A stretch of 64,000 nucleotides of DNA from Selaginella moellendorffii (taxonomy: Eukaryota; Streptophyta; Lycopodiopsida; Selaginellales; Selaginellaceae). The stretch spans positions 1,967,549 to 2,031,548 of the forward strand of contig NW_003314280.1 of assembly GCF_000143415.4 (NCBI RefSeq). Direction: 5' to 3'. Position numbers and translations under genes: made by a program. The notes beneath the pieces were generated by a model. The model worked only from the letters and a program-made list of their open reading frames with translations. It ran no database searches and was not told the DNA's origin. Of this stretch, positions 8,541 through 20,519 are shown piece by piece (the first letter of the stretch is position 1; the number at the start of each line of letters is the position of its first letter).

Positions 8541-11500
8541 ATGGTGAAAAGGAACCATGCTGATGACGCTAAAACCTCTAGACGGGCGAATCAAGAGGAG
8601 GAAACTCCTGCTAGAGATGCTGCAGAAAAAGCTGAGGTTGAGTTAAAAGAGGAAGAGCCAGATGCTGCAATGCTGCAACATACAATTCATGAAGTTGAGA
8701 TCAAGAATTTGCGAAGGGAAGTTCACAAATTGAAGAAGGAGAACAAAAAGGGGAAGAAAGAAGTTGAGGCAGCTAAACTAGCTAAACATAAACAACCAGA
8801 CTCCTCTTCAAGTTTTGAGGATGATGATGTTTTGCAACCGCCCTCAGTTGCACGAGTTTTAAATTTCAAGCCTTCGAAACCGCCCAATTTCATAGGCATG
8901 CGGGACTATAAGGTTTTGGAAGATTGGGTCTACAATATGGAAAACTATTTCATAGCGGCAGACGTAAATGATCATACAAAAGTTGCGTGTGTGCAATCCT
9001 TTCTCACCGATTATGCCAAAACTTGGTGGCACCAGGTGTGTGTTGAAAAAGGGCAAACTAGAAGTTGGACCAAAATGCAGTCTCATATCTATAAGGAATA
9101 CTTACTAGACGATCTTGATTTGAGACTTTGTGTGGAGTTACGACGGTTAAAGTAGCGAGGGGACCTCATGCATTATGTTAATACGTTTGCTTAGAAGTGC
9201 ATTATGATTGCAAATATGAGTGATAAAGATGCTCAAAGTTATTTCTTGGAAGGTCTAAATTCACTTTCTCACAATGAGATTTTGAAGTTTAAGCCAAAGA
9301 CATACCTAGAGTGTAAGGAGGCAGCACAGCAAGTTGCCTTTAATCACTCACTTATGGAACAATACTAGCAACCGTATGCTGGTACCTTAGACAAAAATAA
9401 GAATTCTACGAATAAACAAGGTGATCGGAAACAAAGGGTGGAAAGAAGGTTTTGCCCTGGAGGCTCACAAACAACAGTTAACAAAGGTGGTGGTGGTTGG
9501 AGACCACTAGCAACTTCTTTTGGTCGTAGGCCCTCTATTCCTCCTCCTAGTGGGTAGCAGCAGCAACTTGTGAAACCTGCTTCTAGTGGAACGGATAGTG
9601 TGGGTCATTATTCCATTGTGGAGAGTTAGGACATAAGTCCTCAGAATGTCCCAACAAACATAAAACAAGATCTCATGTTAATGTTATAAGAGAAGACGGT
9701 GGTGGTGAAACTAAAGGGGTTAACGAGTTAGTCAATGCAAACTATAAAGAAGAAGAGGTGAGTTACTTTCATTACTTCCCTCAAGCTTTTCTTGCAGTCA
9801 ATGCAAGCATTGATCCATTGATGTATCTGGTAAGCTTTGTCCATAGACACTGAATCTGAGTGATGATAGACATGAGAGCTACACACAACGTGATATTCAA
9901 AGACTTAGTTAAGGATTGAATGCTGATGTTAGGATTGAATGTTGAGCAAATATCGCCTATGCACTTCCAGTTTGTGGAAGGTGAGCAAGTAGCTAAAAAA
10001 TTTGTGAGTGATATTCCAATAAAAATATCCAAGTGGAAAGAAAGAGTGGACTTCATAGTGTTGAAGATACCAGATTTTTAGATGGTGTTTAGTATCGATT
10101 TCTTCAACAAATATATTAAAGGGATTTATAGTGTTGGACAAAGTCATATCACATTGAAGTCAAAAGGGCATCCTAATGTGTCCTTTTAGTTGCAAAAGCG
10201 CTCCTCAAAGGATTGGGATGTTAAGTTCTTGACTGCAAGAGCCACTTAAAAAGTAGTTAAGAAGGGATGTCGGACCTTTTGGGTTCAAGTGATGGGAGTT
10301 GAGGGTGTTGGTGACTCGGTTCGAATTGGTGATGGGGTTGATCCTGTACCAAAGAAGATATTGAAGTTATTGGCACAGAATCAAGATATCTTTCCAAAGG
10401 ATTTACCACCAAGGCTACCTTCTAGCCATGAAGTTGATCATCGGATTGAGGTTATTCCGAGTTCTAAACCACCTACGAAAGCTCCGTATTGTTTGAATAT
10501 CAAGAAGATGGCTGAACTCAAGAAGCAACTCACGGAGCTTCTTGACAAGGTCATATCCGACCAAGCAAGTCACCTTATGGAGCACTGGTCCTTTTTGTTA
10601 TGAAAAAGGATAGAACCATGAGGATGTGTATCGACTATCGGGCACTCAACAAGATCATGGTCAAAAATAATTATCCTTTGCCTCCCATTAATGACTTTTT
10701 TGACCAACTCTTAAAGGTTAAATATTTTACATGACTTGATTTGCAGTCTGAGTATCATCAGATATAGGTGGCAGATTAGGACGTGGAGAAGACAGCCTTT
10801 AAGACTTAGTATTGATCTTGTTCCTTATCATGCCATTTGGGTTATGCAATACTCCAGTAATGTTCAACACTATGATGGATAGAATATTCAAGATTATTTG
10901 GACACATTTGTTGTCTTATATATTGACAATGTTCTAGTCTTCAATGAAACGTTGGAAGATCATTTGAAACACTTGGAGCTAGTGTTTCAAAAGTTGCACG
11001 AACACAAACTATATGCTAAGGAAGTAAATGTGCTTTTGGACAATTATGCATAAACTTTCTTAGACATATAGTTGGTGGTGGCGTACTTGAGGTGGATCCA
11101 AAGAAGCTCGAAACAATGGAGTCCTACGAAGTTCCGACCACTGTAACAAATGTTCATTTCTTTCTTGGTTTAGCAAGATACTATTGCAAGTTTGTCCACA
11201 ATTTTGCAAAAATTACTCTTCTGTTGACTGAGTTGACGAAGAGTAGTATATTGTTTCATTGGACACCAACTTATCAGTATGCTTTTGTACGATTGAAGAA
11301 AATCTTGACTATGGTTCATGTTCTCAAGATCCCAAATCTTAATAAACCCTTCGAAGTGCATTGTGATGCATCTGGCTATGCTATCTGGTGTCGAACCATC
11401 TGCAGGCTGGGAAAGCGGTAAGTGTTACGTTAACGTGACCTAGTTATCCCATTACATTCTATTTCAAAAAATTGCGTGAAACCCAACGAAGATGGCCAAT

Positions 11501-13236
11501 GCCCGAGAAGGTGATGTCTGTTATAGTGTGCATTTAGAACACTAGAGACACTACTTAGGTGGACACACCAAGGTTTATACAAATAGTACGACACTAAGCT
11601 ACTGTACTACGTAGCCTAAACTTATGTTGAAGCAGACTCATTGGCAAGAGAAGCTTGCTAGATATGATATTGAGATCATATATAATCTTGGTAAAGACAA
11701 TATTGTTTCGGATGCATTGAGTCATTAGGCTCAATTTCGGGCAATATCGGCAATCATTTCAGACTAGTTGGAGGATGTTCAAGCTTCGTATGGAAGTGAT
11801 CCATTGGCGAAGGCAATCTTACACCATGCGGAGTTGTCGAAACAAAACCCTAATAGTGAAGCAATGAAAGTTGCTAGCCAAACTTCACTTCTCAATTCCG
11901 GATAGGTTTATATTCTATAAGCAAGAAAGATTGTATCTTCCCTCTAAGGATCTGCAGCGCTTTTTTCTGTAGGAACATCATGATGTTCTGGCAATAGGAC
12001 ATGGTGGAAAGCGAAAAACTCTAGCTTTATTAAAAAAAGGGATTTTTCTAGTTTGGCATAGAAGGTGATGTAGCAGACTATGTCTGTTCCTGCCCTATAT
12101 GCCAGCAATGTAAGTGCAAAATCGAGAAGCAGGTTGGAAAGTTGCAATGCATTCCAACACCGGCATGGCCATTTTAGAGTGTGACACTTGATTTCGTCAC
12201 TTGCTTGCCAAAATTTAAAGGTTATGATACTTTGATAATGGTTGTGGATCAGTTGTTGAATATTGCACACTTTATTCCAACTGTGGAAATAGTGAATACG
12301 AAACAAACAGCAAAACTCTTTTTCCATGAAGTAGTGTGAGTTCGCGGTCTTCCTGAAGAGATGATCTCGGATAAAGATTCACGGTTTACGGGGAATTTTA
12401 AGGGCACACTATTCTAGTTGTTTGGTACCAAGTTGAAGTTTAGTACAATTTATCATCCTCAAACTGATATGTAGACCGAACGCATAAATGCTCAAATTGA
12501 GGATAATGTGCGGTACTATGTTTTGGCAGACCAACATGACTAGGTTGAGCATTTGGACACAGCAGAAATTTGTTATAACAACACATTTCACAGCGCTATT
12601 GGCTACTCTCTATGGGAGATGCTACAAGGGAATGCTTGTAGGGTTCTTCAACAGATTGTTGTACTGATACCAATATCCAAAGTGTTGGTCCCAGCTGTTG
12701 AGACTTATGCGGAGTAGCTACACCAAGGTTGGTCTAGAGTTACTGAGGCAATGGGCAAAGCTCAGGATAGGTATCGATATGATAAGGATTAGTATCATCA
12801 GGATGTATTTTATCAAGTGGGAGATCAGGTGTGGCTATCTTCCCGAAATTTGAACATTAAGAGATCTTTATCTCGGAAGTTGTTACCAAGATATGTTGGA
12901 CCTTATTAGGTGTTGAAATGAATTGATGATATATCCTATTGGTTGGATCTACCTGTGGAGATATCCAATGTTCATAATGTATTTCATGCCAATCTATTGG
13001 CTCTTTACACTATGGATGTTGCGTGTTGCAAGGAGATTCGTTTGCCGCTAGATGTTGAACTTGAATACAAAGTTGAAAGCATTCTATCATGTCGCCAAAA
13101 AAGTGATAGTCATTCCAAGGAATATCTAGTTAAGTGGAAAGGTTACCTGGTTTGTGAATCAACTTGGGAACCTCTTAGTAATCTTACACATGCTCATGAG
13201 CTTGTCACAGAGTATGAGAATAGTAATAAAGACTAG
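8541..13236 (+). pseudogene. Gag-pol-chromodomain polyprotein remnant of the inner element
   Basis: Gag runs from ATG 8541 with a Lys/Glu-rich coiled-coil-like stretch and the core motif 'LTDYAKTWWHQ'. A zinc-knuckle piece 'FHCGELGHKSSEC' is near 9620. The protease site near 9875 reads IDMRATHN instead of the D-S/T-G-A pattern. RT has '[12 protein letters not shown]' and 'VVLYIDNVLVF' (D-D changed to D-N). RNase H has 'FEVHCDASGYAI'. Integrase has 'HPQTDM' preceded by 'FSTIY'. A chromodomain closes the frame: 'VESILSCRQKS', 'EYLVKWKGYLVCESTWEPLS', ending at 13236. At least ten in-frame stops are present, mostly TAG where the family has Gln. Confidence 0.85.
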
Positions 13237-13830
13237 CTTTTGTAAACCTTGTAATAAATCTTGCAAATCAATAAAGTAATATATTTCTATAAATTAAAGT
13301 TTTGTTTCTCTCATTTGTTAGTACTTATGTCAATTTTGGTAGGCTGACTTTGGCACTTCGGTGCATGTGTCCAATCCATAACCATGGGGATAACTATTAT
13401 AGACTGATCACAAGTCCCTACCTCTCTCTCGATGACTCATTTTTGAAAAGGGGTGTGGTCATGTAAACAACTTAATCTGTCAGTTTATAATAGTTGTCTA
13501 AATCTTCCCAACGGGGTTGATTTCTTGCTTAGGGGAAATTGGGCCTCTGGCCTTCTCCTTATGTCCCTGCGGGCAGAGATGTATCATTCCTTTGTCAGCC
13601 AAGTGGTACTCGGAGCAACAAAGGTGGTTACTCCATTAGTCATTTCCTTGTCAATGACGGCCGAAGGGTGTCTGAGTCTTAACGTCTTTGGATGTAGATG
13701 AGAGGTCATTCCATAACTCATTTAAGTCGATGTGTTTCCTATATAGTGTGCTTTCCATTAACTTTTGAAGTTGTTTCATTAACGATTTGCTAGAATCAGG
13801 TATGCATCGACGAGGACATCAATCTTTCCC

Positions 13831-13842
13831 AAGGGGGGAGAG
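13831..13842 (+). other. Polypurine tract
   Basis: aaggggggagag, all purine, immediately before the TG of the 3' LTR at 13843: the expected plus-strand priming site. Confidence 0.7.
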
Positions 13843-14197
13843 TGTCGTAAATATGACTTTCGGTATTGAAAGATATTTGTCAGCCAATCCTTATAGACAC
13901 TTTTTCCTTACTGCCACGACGGCAGGAGGTCGATACTATTGATCCCTTTTATGGTCTCCACCCAAGCTAGTTGAGAAACTAGTTATTGCGTATACACTTG
14001 ACCAAATGAGCATAAGGACGGAATTCCTAAATGCTATTTGTCAAGCATACTTGATTTGGTTAGAGAAACTCATTCGTTTACTTGCTAGTGTTGGGAACCC
14101 CCTCGATATTGAGTTTAATCCCTTAATATCGTTACATGATAGCTTACCATGTTTGCCAAACACCCTTGCTATCATACCCTTTGTGTTAGTCTCATTT
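13843..14197 (+). repeat. 3' LTR of the chromodomain element
   Basis: 355 bp beginning TGTCGTAAATATG. It matches the 5' LTR and lacks the 200 bp of solo-LTR insert plus duplication, so it shows the empty site of that insertion. Confidence 0.8.
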
Positions 14198-15051
14198 AAG
14201 GAATTGGAGCTAAAAGATGTGCAATAGAAAGTGGAAGAAGCGACATCTTATAATGTTGTACAAAGCGAAGGGCATCATCAAGGGTGGCTAAAGCAAGTGC
14301 ATGCACAAATCCTATTAAATCTTGACAAAAGCTCTAGCCACAACATTCCCAACTTGATTCGCTCCAACATATTTGTCTCCGCACGAAATAAGAGGCTTCA
14401 AAAACAAATGTTAAATTGCATCACCGACTCAAATGGCCCTTGATGAAGATGATGCAATTATTAAAAAGGTTCATCACAATCATCAGCATATCCAAATATG
14501 CATTTGAAGATGTCAAGAAGAATACTCCAATCCTCATGAGTGGTTGCACTCAAATCATTATACCACTACAATGCTATCATTTAGAAACATATGGGAAACT
14601 CATGTAAATGTTGAGTATCATTCCAGGAATGATATATTGAACCAATGGTACACATCATCCCCAAGATTCCCACAGAAGAACTCCAGCTAGACACAAGGAT
14701 TGGTAGTAAGAGCAAAAGGAATTGTACCACTTGCCGTAAAGGTTGCTATCAATTAAGTTTGATTGTTCAATTACAACCACATAGCATCAAGCAATTGCAT
14801 CAACTGTTGCTTTAAAGTCAAAGGAGGAGGAGGCTACTACTCTACTATGAAGATGAACGAAAAAGAAAGAATAAAAGAGAAAAAGTTGAAAAAAACAATA
14901 GAGAAAAGAAAATTTAAACAATATAAAAGCTAAATCTAAACCAAAATCCCAAAAGCAATCAGAAAAAAGGAGATCTAGACAATGCAAAAGCTAAATTTAA
15001 ACCAAAATCCCAAATCTTGGGACAATTAAAACTACTTCTCACCTCCACCAA

Positions 15052-15215
15052 TGTGAGTGCATGGAATATGAAAAGAGAATACATGAAATATGTATATTAA
15101 TTAACCCAAAAACCCTAGTTTATATATAAGAATGAGTGGTCCAGATTGAAACCACTAAAATCCCACTATACTAATATTAGTATATGGCATCATAGCCATA
15201 CACTTGGACCACACA
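15052..15215 (-). repeat. Right LTR of the outer element (its 5' LTR)
   Basis: About 164 bp, TGTGAGTG...CCACACA, similar to 4657-4832 and followed by the GTTT target-site copy. The interval 14198-15051 on its internal side holds the 5' part of the outer element's gag on the minus strand plus low-complexity A-rich sequence near 14870-14990. Confidence 0.75.
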
Positions 15216-16570
15216 GTTTATAATTTATAAAACTAGAATATATTAAGAAGTAAATTAATTTACCATCTAACAGTTGATATGTAATATGTTTATAGTTATA
15301 ACTTTCCAATTGATCAATATGATTGATAAAGAGTAAGCACTATTAATAAGAAAATGAAGAATTGCTGCATGTAATGTATAAAAAATTATTTAGTATCTTA
15401 TTGTAAATTTAATGATATAAAAAATTCTAAAAAATATAATATATAGAAGTGGGTTATAAGTAAATATTAAAAAGCTAAAAGGTTTTATGATAGAAGCTCA
15501 GTATAAGATTTAGTAGAAATATTTTAATGGTACATACCTCATAAAGAGGTGCAAGTATTCTATGAATCTTCTCAAAACTGTCCCACCTAAAAAAATTAAA
15601 ATATTTATAATATCAAAAAGCTTTTTTTTATATTATAATAATTAAAACTATTTTAAATTATTATCAGCAATGTAGTTGAACATATTCCATCTGAACCCAT
15701 TGATCATTTTCATGTTGCTACTTAGATTTGTGACTATTGATCACCTGTTTATCAATGTCAATTGACTCTGGTAAGGCCAAATTTACAAAGCAGGCTAGAA
15801 GAAAAGTTATACTAGTCAACATCATCAATGCACTATTCAATTGTTATGTAACCTTGCTATGTCTCTAATGTTCTTTCCAAGGGAGAAAAATGAAAAACTG
15901 AACTCTGAAGATGAATCAGTTTAAGAACTCCTAGGACATGGAGATGGTTCAAATTGTCCCTTTTTGCTAAGATAAGAGAAATTTATCTTAAAATTTAGAA
16001 AGATGAAAACAAAATATTAGGAAAATCTATGTTCCAGAAATACAATCTCTCTAGAATATCTTTGATCCTTTGCCATTCTCCTCCCCTAACTAAAAAGTAA
16101 TGTTAAAAGTAAAAGGTTTAAGATTGTAGATATTATGTTTATAAACACTACAATAATTTGTTGCATGTTGCATGTTACATGCAACAATGTTTGGTTTGCT
16201 TAATAGTAGTGTTTATTATTTACCAATAGATTTAATGAAGTTTATAATTAACACACAAGATTAATCATAATACACTACATACACACACAGATATAGAGAG
16301 AGAGAGAGAGATACATACATACATACATACATACATACACATGTATGTATGTTTGTATAACTTATTGTTGTAATATTCTCTGAAGACAATGTGAAACCTG
16401 ACATCCAAAGTGCAAGGTTTTGCATTCATCACCACACTATTGTTTCTATTAAAGAAAAAAAATGGCAGTTGTTCACAAGGTGGCATGGACTGAATTCAGC
16501 CCAATAGATTAGCTTATTCTCAAGACAGCAAGTAGTAAAATATTCCATTCGAACTCCCAGCTTAACTCTT
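15216..16570. other. AT-rich intergenic DNA, no gene seen
   Basis: AT-rich sequence whose first 60 bp continue the interrupted repeat from the far side of the nest and resemble 60430-60500. I see no open frame of note. A microsatellite lies at 16281-16345. Confidence 0.6.
16281..16345. repeat. Compound microsatellite (AC), (AG), (CATA)
   Basis: Short AC run, then (GA) units, then about seven ATAC units followed by an inverted ATGT stretch, which could fold back on it. Confidence 0.9.
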
Positions 16571-16604
16571 GTCTAAAGCTATTTTATTCTTCTAGATTTG
16601 CTAA

Positions 16605-16672
16605 TTATGCATGTAGAGGGTATATTTGGAACTATCGAGACTTCTGCAACTGAGACTTGCAACAAAATGTTC
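16605..16672 (+). pseudogene. ZIFL transporter exon fragment
   Basis: The plus strand reads GIFGTIETSATETCNKM, closely matching 'GLFGTIQTFATEICNKK' in the intact ZIFL gene at 27797-30322. Only this part of one exon is present, next to the 3' end of a broken HSP20-like copy. Confidence 0.7.
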
Positions 16673-16689
16673 ATTGACAAGGAAGGATA

Positions 16690-17847
16690 TAACTCCATTG
16701 AGCTCTTGGAATGCAAGCCATTCCCGAAAAAGGCTCTAGCGTCCTTCAAGTCAACACTAAAGGAAATTTTGAGCTTCCTTTGCTGGTGCTGGTCATAACG
16801 ATGGGTTCTGGCCCTTCACAACCCACAATCACTTTCTCTAAAGCAAAAGCTTTTGAGAAAATACGTGAAAGTTTCACGGGACTATATAAAGAATATGGTA
16901 ATAGTTGCCTTGAAACATTGATCCAGTGAAGTGAGACCTGTGCGATAGGAAGAAAAAGAAATAAATAACAACATCTGCAAATGACTTTACCGGGCACTTG
17001 CACATCGACAGTGTAGAACTGCTGGTTCTCGAAGGAGGACCACAAGAGCTTCCGTGCGTCATATCCTGCAAGCCACAGAGAAAAAAGGAAAATAAAACTC
17101 CAGGCATGATTAGAACCATACCTTTATTGTGCTTGCAGCAGTTTAGCAGTAGCTGGTATGCGTGTTTCTTCTCAAAGTTGTAGAGAGCGACGAGACCTTC
17201 GTGCTGAGAGAACTGCGGCAGCCCCCCGGCATCAGCCACTGCCTGCGCCAACTCGAGGCTTTTGGCACACCTCCTCAAGTCATTGCTGGAGAAGGAAGCC
17301 TGTGGAACGACAGTATATGAATCTTCATCGATCAGATTGGAGAGGTTCGTGGACTGCAGACCAAGGAGCTTGGGATAACAATCAGCAACAAATGCTCCTG
17401 CAACTCGTGCACGTTTGGCTCCCCGGAGAAGACTTCCTTCTCAGCTCGGCAGGCAGCACTCCTACAGAAGTGTGTGCGGTGATGTATGGGTTCCTCTTTA
17501 CAGAAGCGGCGGAAGTTATCCTCCCAGGCATCGTCCACAAGCTTGATCATGCGTGGATACGGGCAGGGGTAGTCGCCGTTGTCGTCAAACCCGAGTGGTT
17601 TTCAACGGGTGGGAATTTGCCGCTCACGATTTCGCGGTACTCAAGCGTGTGACGCAAGAGATGCGCCTGGAAGCAGCCGGTGGTAGCATCACAGTCGTCG
17701 AGCGCCCTACAGACTACGGTTCTCTAGACGGAGCATCACCATCCACAGAAACTCTCCATACTCTTTGTAGGCCTCGTCCGTCAGTTTGCTCACCTGAGAG
17801 CCTTTGCTGCCACTCCTACTACTCGTGTGGATGAAGTACCTTAGCAT
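16690..17847 (-). pseudogene. HSP20-like gene copy B, broken
   Basis: The minus strand starts at ATG 17847 (MLRYFIHTSS..., 'YKEYGEFLWMVMLRLENRS') and meets a stop after 46 codons where a short deletion removed the 'GQVFRALGDSD' region of copy A. Further exon-1 blocks ('GGLPQFSQHEGLVALYNFEK') and exon 2 ('FENQQFYTVDVQVPG') are clear. Exon 3, which holds most of the first HSP20-like domain, is almost entirely deleted. The last exon survives as 'VIVGCEGPEPIV' with a frameshift. Intron sequence is retained, so it arose by DNA duplication, not retroposition. Confidence 0.8.
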
Positions 17848-17894
17848 TTTTTTAGTTTTTGGCAGAGTGAATACGCCCGGCTCAATTGAATTCC

Positions 17895-19542
17895 CTAAAA
17901 CCCTAGCCCTGACTCCATAAGAAATAAAAAGGCGCTATCATATTTCCGTTGCATGCAAATGGTAAGCAAACCGTTTCTGGAAAAAGCTCTAGTCTGCTTC
18001 ATGTCGGCACTAGAGGGAAGCTTAATCTTCCTTTGCTTGAAGGCGTTGGCATTGCTTTTAACGATGAGTTCGTTCCCTGCACCCACTATTATTTTCTCTC
18101 GCGACAAGCCTACACAGTCACAAACAAACCAACAGCTCTTGAGAAAACTAAAAAGTTTCAAGGGGTATACCTGGAACTTCGACATGAAAAATGTGGTAAT
18201 CCTTGTCATCTTCAATAGTTGCCTTGAGATGTTTGTTCTTGGCTACAAATATGATATCAATACTTTTGTTTAGCTCACCCTCGTCGAAGTCCTCAATTGG
18301 CACTGTCAGATCTGTCTCTTGGCAAATGGTGAGAATCTCATCCTGGAGATTAACTATTGCACCATCGACATCAGCGTAAGGAGGAATGGCAAGCTTCTTG
18401 TGCCAGAACACGTCCTTCTCCGTGGAAACAAGCACACCCTTTCCATCTTTCGCAACACGCACTTGATCCAGCGATGTGAGACCTGTCGCGCACAAGGAAA
18501 AAGAAATAAGATAACAACACCTGTAAATCATTACTTACCGGGCACTTGCACATCAACAGTGTAGAACTGCTGGTTCTCTAAGAACGACCAAAATAGCTTG
18601 CGCTCGTCATATCCTGCAAGCCACAGAGAAAAAGAAATAAAAAACTCCAGGGAGGAAAAGCCATACCTTTATCAACGAGCTTGTGGCAGTTTAGCAGCAG
18701 TTGGTAAGCGTGTTTCTTCTCAAAGTTGTAAAGAGCGACGAGACCTCCGTGACGAGGGAACTCTGGCAACCCCCCGGTATCAGCCACCTCCTGCGCCAAC
18801 TCAAGGCTCCTGGCACACCTCGTCAACTCAAGGCTGGTGACACCAGTATGTGGCACGACCGGTGTAGCATATGATCGAGATTGCTCCCAGACCAGAGCGG
18901 CGAGGCTCGTGGACCGCAGACCAATGAGCTTGATATCAGAGGCAAACAGACCGCCTGCTCCTGCAACTCGTGCACGCTTGGCCCCCTGGAGAAGACTTCC
19001 TTCTCGGCTCGGCAGGCAGCACTCCGGCAAAAGTCGTGCGCGAGGCGAGTTTCTTCCTGATCATGTCTGGATACGGGCAACCGTAGTCGCCTATGTCGTC
19101 AAACCCGAGTGGTTTCCCAGCGGATGGGGGGAATTCGCCGCTCACGATTTCGGTGTACTGGAGCATGTGATCCAGGAGATGCCCCTGGAAGCGAGATGTA
19201 GGGGTGGCTCTCCATGCAAGCGGCGAATTGCATCCTCCGAGGCATCGTTCACGAGCTTGACCATGGATGGAAACGAGTCGCCGCAGTCGTCAAGCCCGAG
19301 TGGTTGTTCAACAGGGGGGAATTCGCCGCTGGTTGTGATGCAGGACATGCGACTGGAAGGCGTCGCTGGCCCACCCACTGCCGTCTAGCGCCCTAAAGAC
19401 TTGGCCGCGGACACGGTTGTTTAGGCCAGAAACTCTCCATACTCGTCATCAGTGTTTTTCTCACCTGAGAGAGTTTATTGCATTTGCTACTGCTGCTCCT
19501 ACTCCTACTCGCATTTGCTATGTGGATGAAGCGCTTTAACAT
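17895..19542 (-). pseudogene. HSP20-like gene copy C, broken exon 1, better-kept 3' exons
   Basis: ATG at 19542 (MLKRFIHIANASRSRSSSSK) but exon 1 is disrupted by deletions. It also carries two imperfect copies of the segment around 'FPPSAGKPLGFDD' (19075-19200 and 19265-19390), as if two copies recombined. From about 18900 leftward the frame is readable: 'LARCARSLELAQEVADTG'-like, exon 2 'FLENQQFYTVDVQVPG', exon 3 with 'DEILTICQETD' (the FPKG motif of copy A is lost), and a last exon ending 'NGLLTICMQRK'. In this copy exons 3 and 4 are fused without an intron. A shortened product from an internal start is possible but I treat it as a pseudogene. Confidence 0.7.
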
Positions 19543-19599
19543 TCTGAGAAGTCTTTCAAAGAACCCTATACCCCGTAGGATTTCGCCACAACACAGAAA

Positions 19600-20510
19600 C
19601 AAAAACTTACTTCATAGAGATCTTCCGAGACTAGGCTCCTAGAGTAATCCGCAGCATTTCTTCAAGCTCTCCGTCATGCCTCGCTGAATCTGTGTGGACA
19701 ACTCCAATCAAAATCAGCATAAATGTTATGCGTTTTCACTAACCGGTTTGTTTGAGCGCAAGTGGCGAGAGGTGCCTCAGTGACCGAGCAGTTTCTTTAC
19801 ACCATTTTTCATTGGTACTGGCCTAGTTGACAAGAAAGAAATCAACGCAGAGGCTCACCAGAGACTCGATTATCTCTTCAACGCGGTCCTTCGAGAAGCA
19901 GTAAATCATCCTGGAAAAGCATAGAAGCTGGTTAGTTCATACATAAAGTCCCATCAATCAAACTATTGCAGGATGTTCCGGAGCTTGAGAAGACGTTGGT
20001 GAATTTGCAACCGCGAGCTTGAATACAGGAGGCTATCCAGGGATTTGCTAAGATGCCAGAGGCTGGAGAGACCAGTGTCATGAAAAAGTAAGTGTACGAA
20101 GAAATAAGAGAACGGAAAACCACCTTTAAAGGGACAAAATGCGTCGGTCGATGCCACAAGCTACCGTATAGGCCAGCCTTGAGCCCGTGAGCGCAAGGTA
20201 TGCTCCTGCTAAGAATCTCAGAGCGCGTTTCATACCCAGCTGTCGTGAAAGTCGTGGAAGGAAATACGAGGCACTACAATCGGTATGAAAACCAGCGGCA
20301 ACTTCGGACTCTTAGATGTTCTCAAGTAGCATTATAACATTCTCGGTGACGATTCTAAACGTGCTGGGAAACGTAAATCCACAACGAAAGCACAAGCAAT
20401 TAAGGCACAGGCTACTGGATAATCTCTTCAACTCTCCTTGAGAAGCATCCATCGTGAAAAAGCATGCCAGAGCCTTACAGCAATTCTAAAATCCTTGACA
20501 CAAGCTTCCA
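19600..20510 (-). pseudogene. CHY1-type hydrolase copy, broken and partly inverted
   Basis: Co-linear with 21600-22545 of the intact hydrolase gene, including introns: shared 'gagactcgattatctcttca', 'tggaaggaaatacgaggcac' and 'gacgattctaaacgtgctgg'. About 135 bp (19962-20097), covering one whole exon with its splice sites, lies in the opposite orientation. The remaining exons contain stops and small deletions. 20400-20510 resembles a further hydrolase exon from a different paralogue. No start or catalytic N-terminal exons are present. Confidence 0.8.
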
Positions 20511-20519
20511 ATGTTCTTT

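Larger units (their letters stand above)
7221..14197 (+). mobile_element. Ty3/gypsy chromodomain retrotransposon (chromovirus type), inactivated
   Basis: Near-complete element in plus orientation inserted into the outer element. The LTRs are 7221-7781 (includes a 195-bp solo-LTR insertion) and 13843-14197. A primer-binding-site-like TGGTCTCAAATG follows the 5' LTR at 7782, and a polypurine tract, aaggggggagag, sits at 13831-13842 directly before the 3' LTR. Gag, protease, RT, RNase H, integrase and a C-terminal chromodomain appear in the expected order. Many in-frame stops destroy the polyprotein. A diverged solo LTR of the same family, also about 357 bp, lies at 62033-62389 on the other strand. 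The boundary at 14197 is where all three LTR copies stop matching. No convincing target-site duplication is visible. Confidence 0.85.
4657..15215 (-). mobile_element. Outer Ty3/gypsy-type LTR retrotransposon, decayed, interrupted by a second element
   Basis: Two similar segments, 4657-4832 and 15052-15215, both start TGTGAGTG and end CACA, and are flanked by the same 4 bp (GTTT at 4653-4656 and 15216-15219). They are read as short LTRs. Between them the minus strand carries, in element order: a gag-like stretch (about 14500-14198, 'ALATLDDALRF'), a zinc-knuckle-like 'CWACDEVGHTYC' (about 7120), a reverse-transcriptase piece (6190-5993), RNase H (5788-5546) and the start of an integrase zinc finger (about 5150). 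Most of the integrase core is absent. The insert 7221-14197 splits gag. Many stops and frameshifts make it non-autonomous. Confidence 0.75.

Noticed and set aside
16281-16345. CRISPR-like or telomeric repeat
   Set aside because: Simple di- and tetranucleotide microsatellite only.
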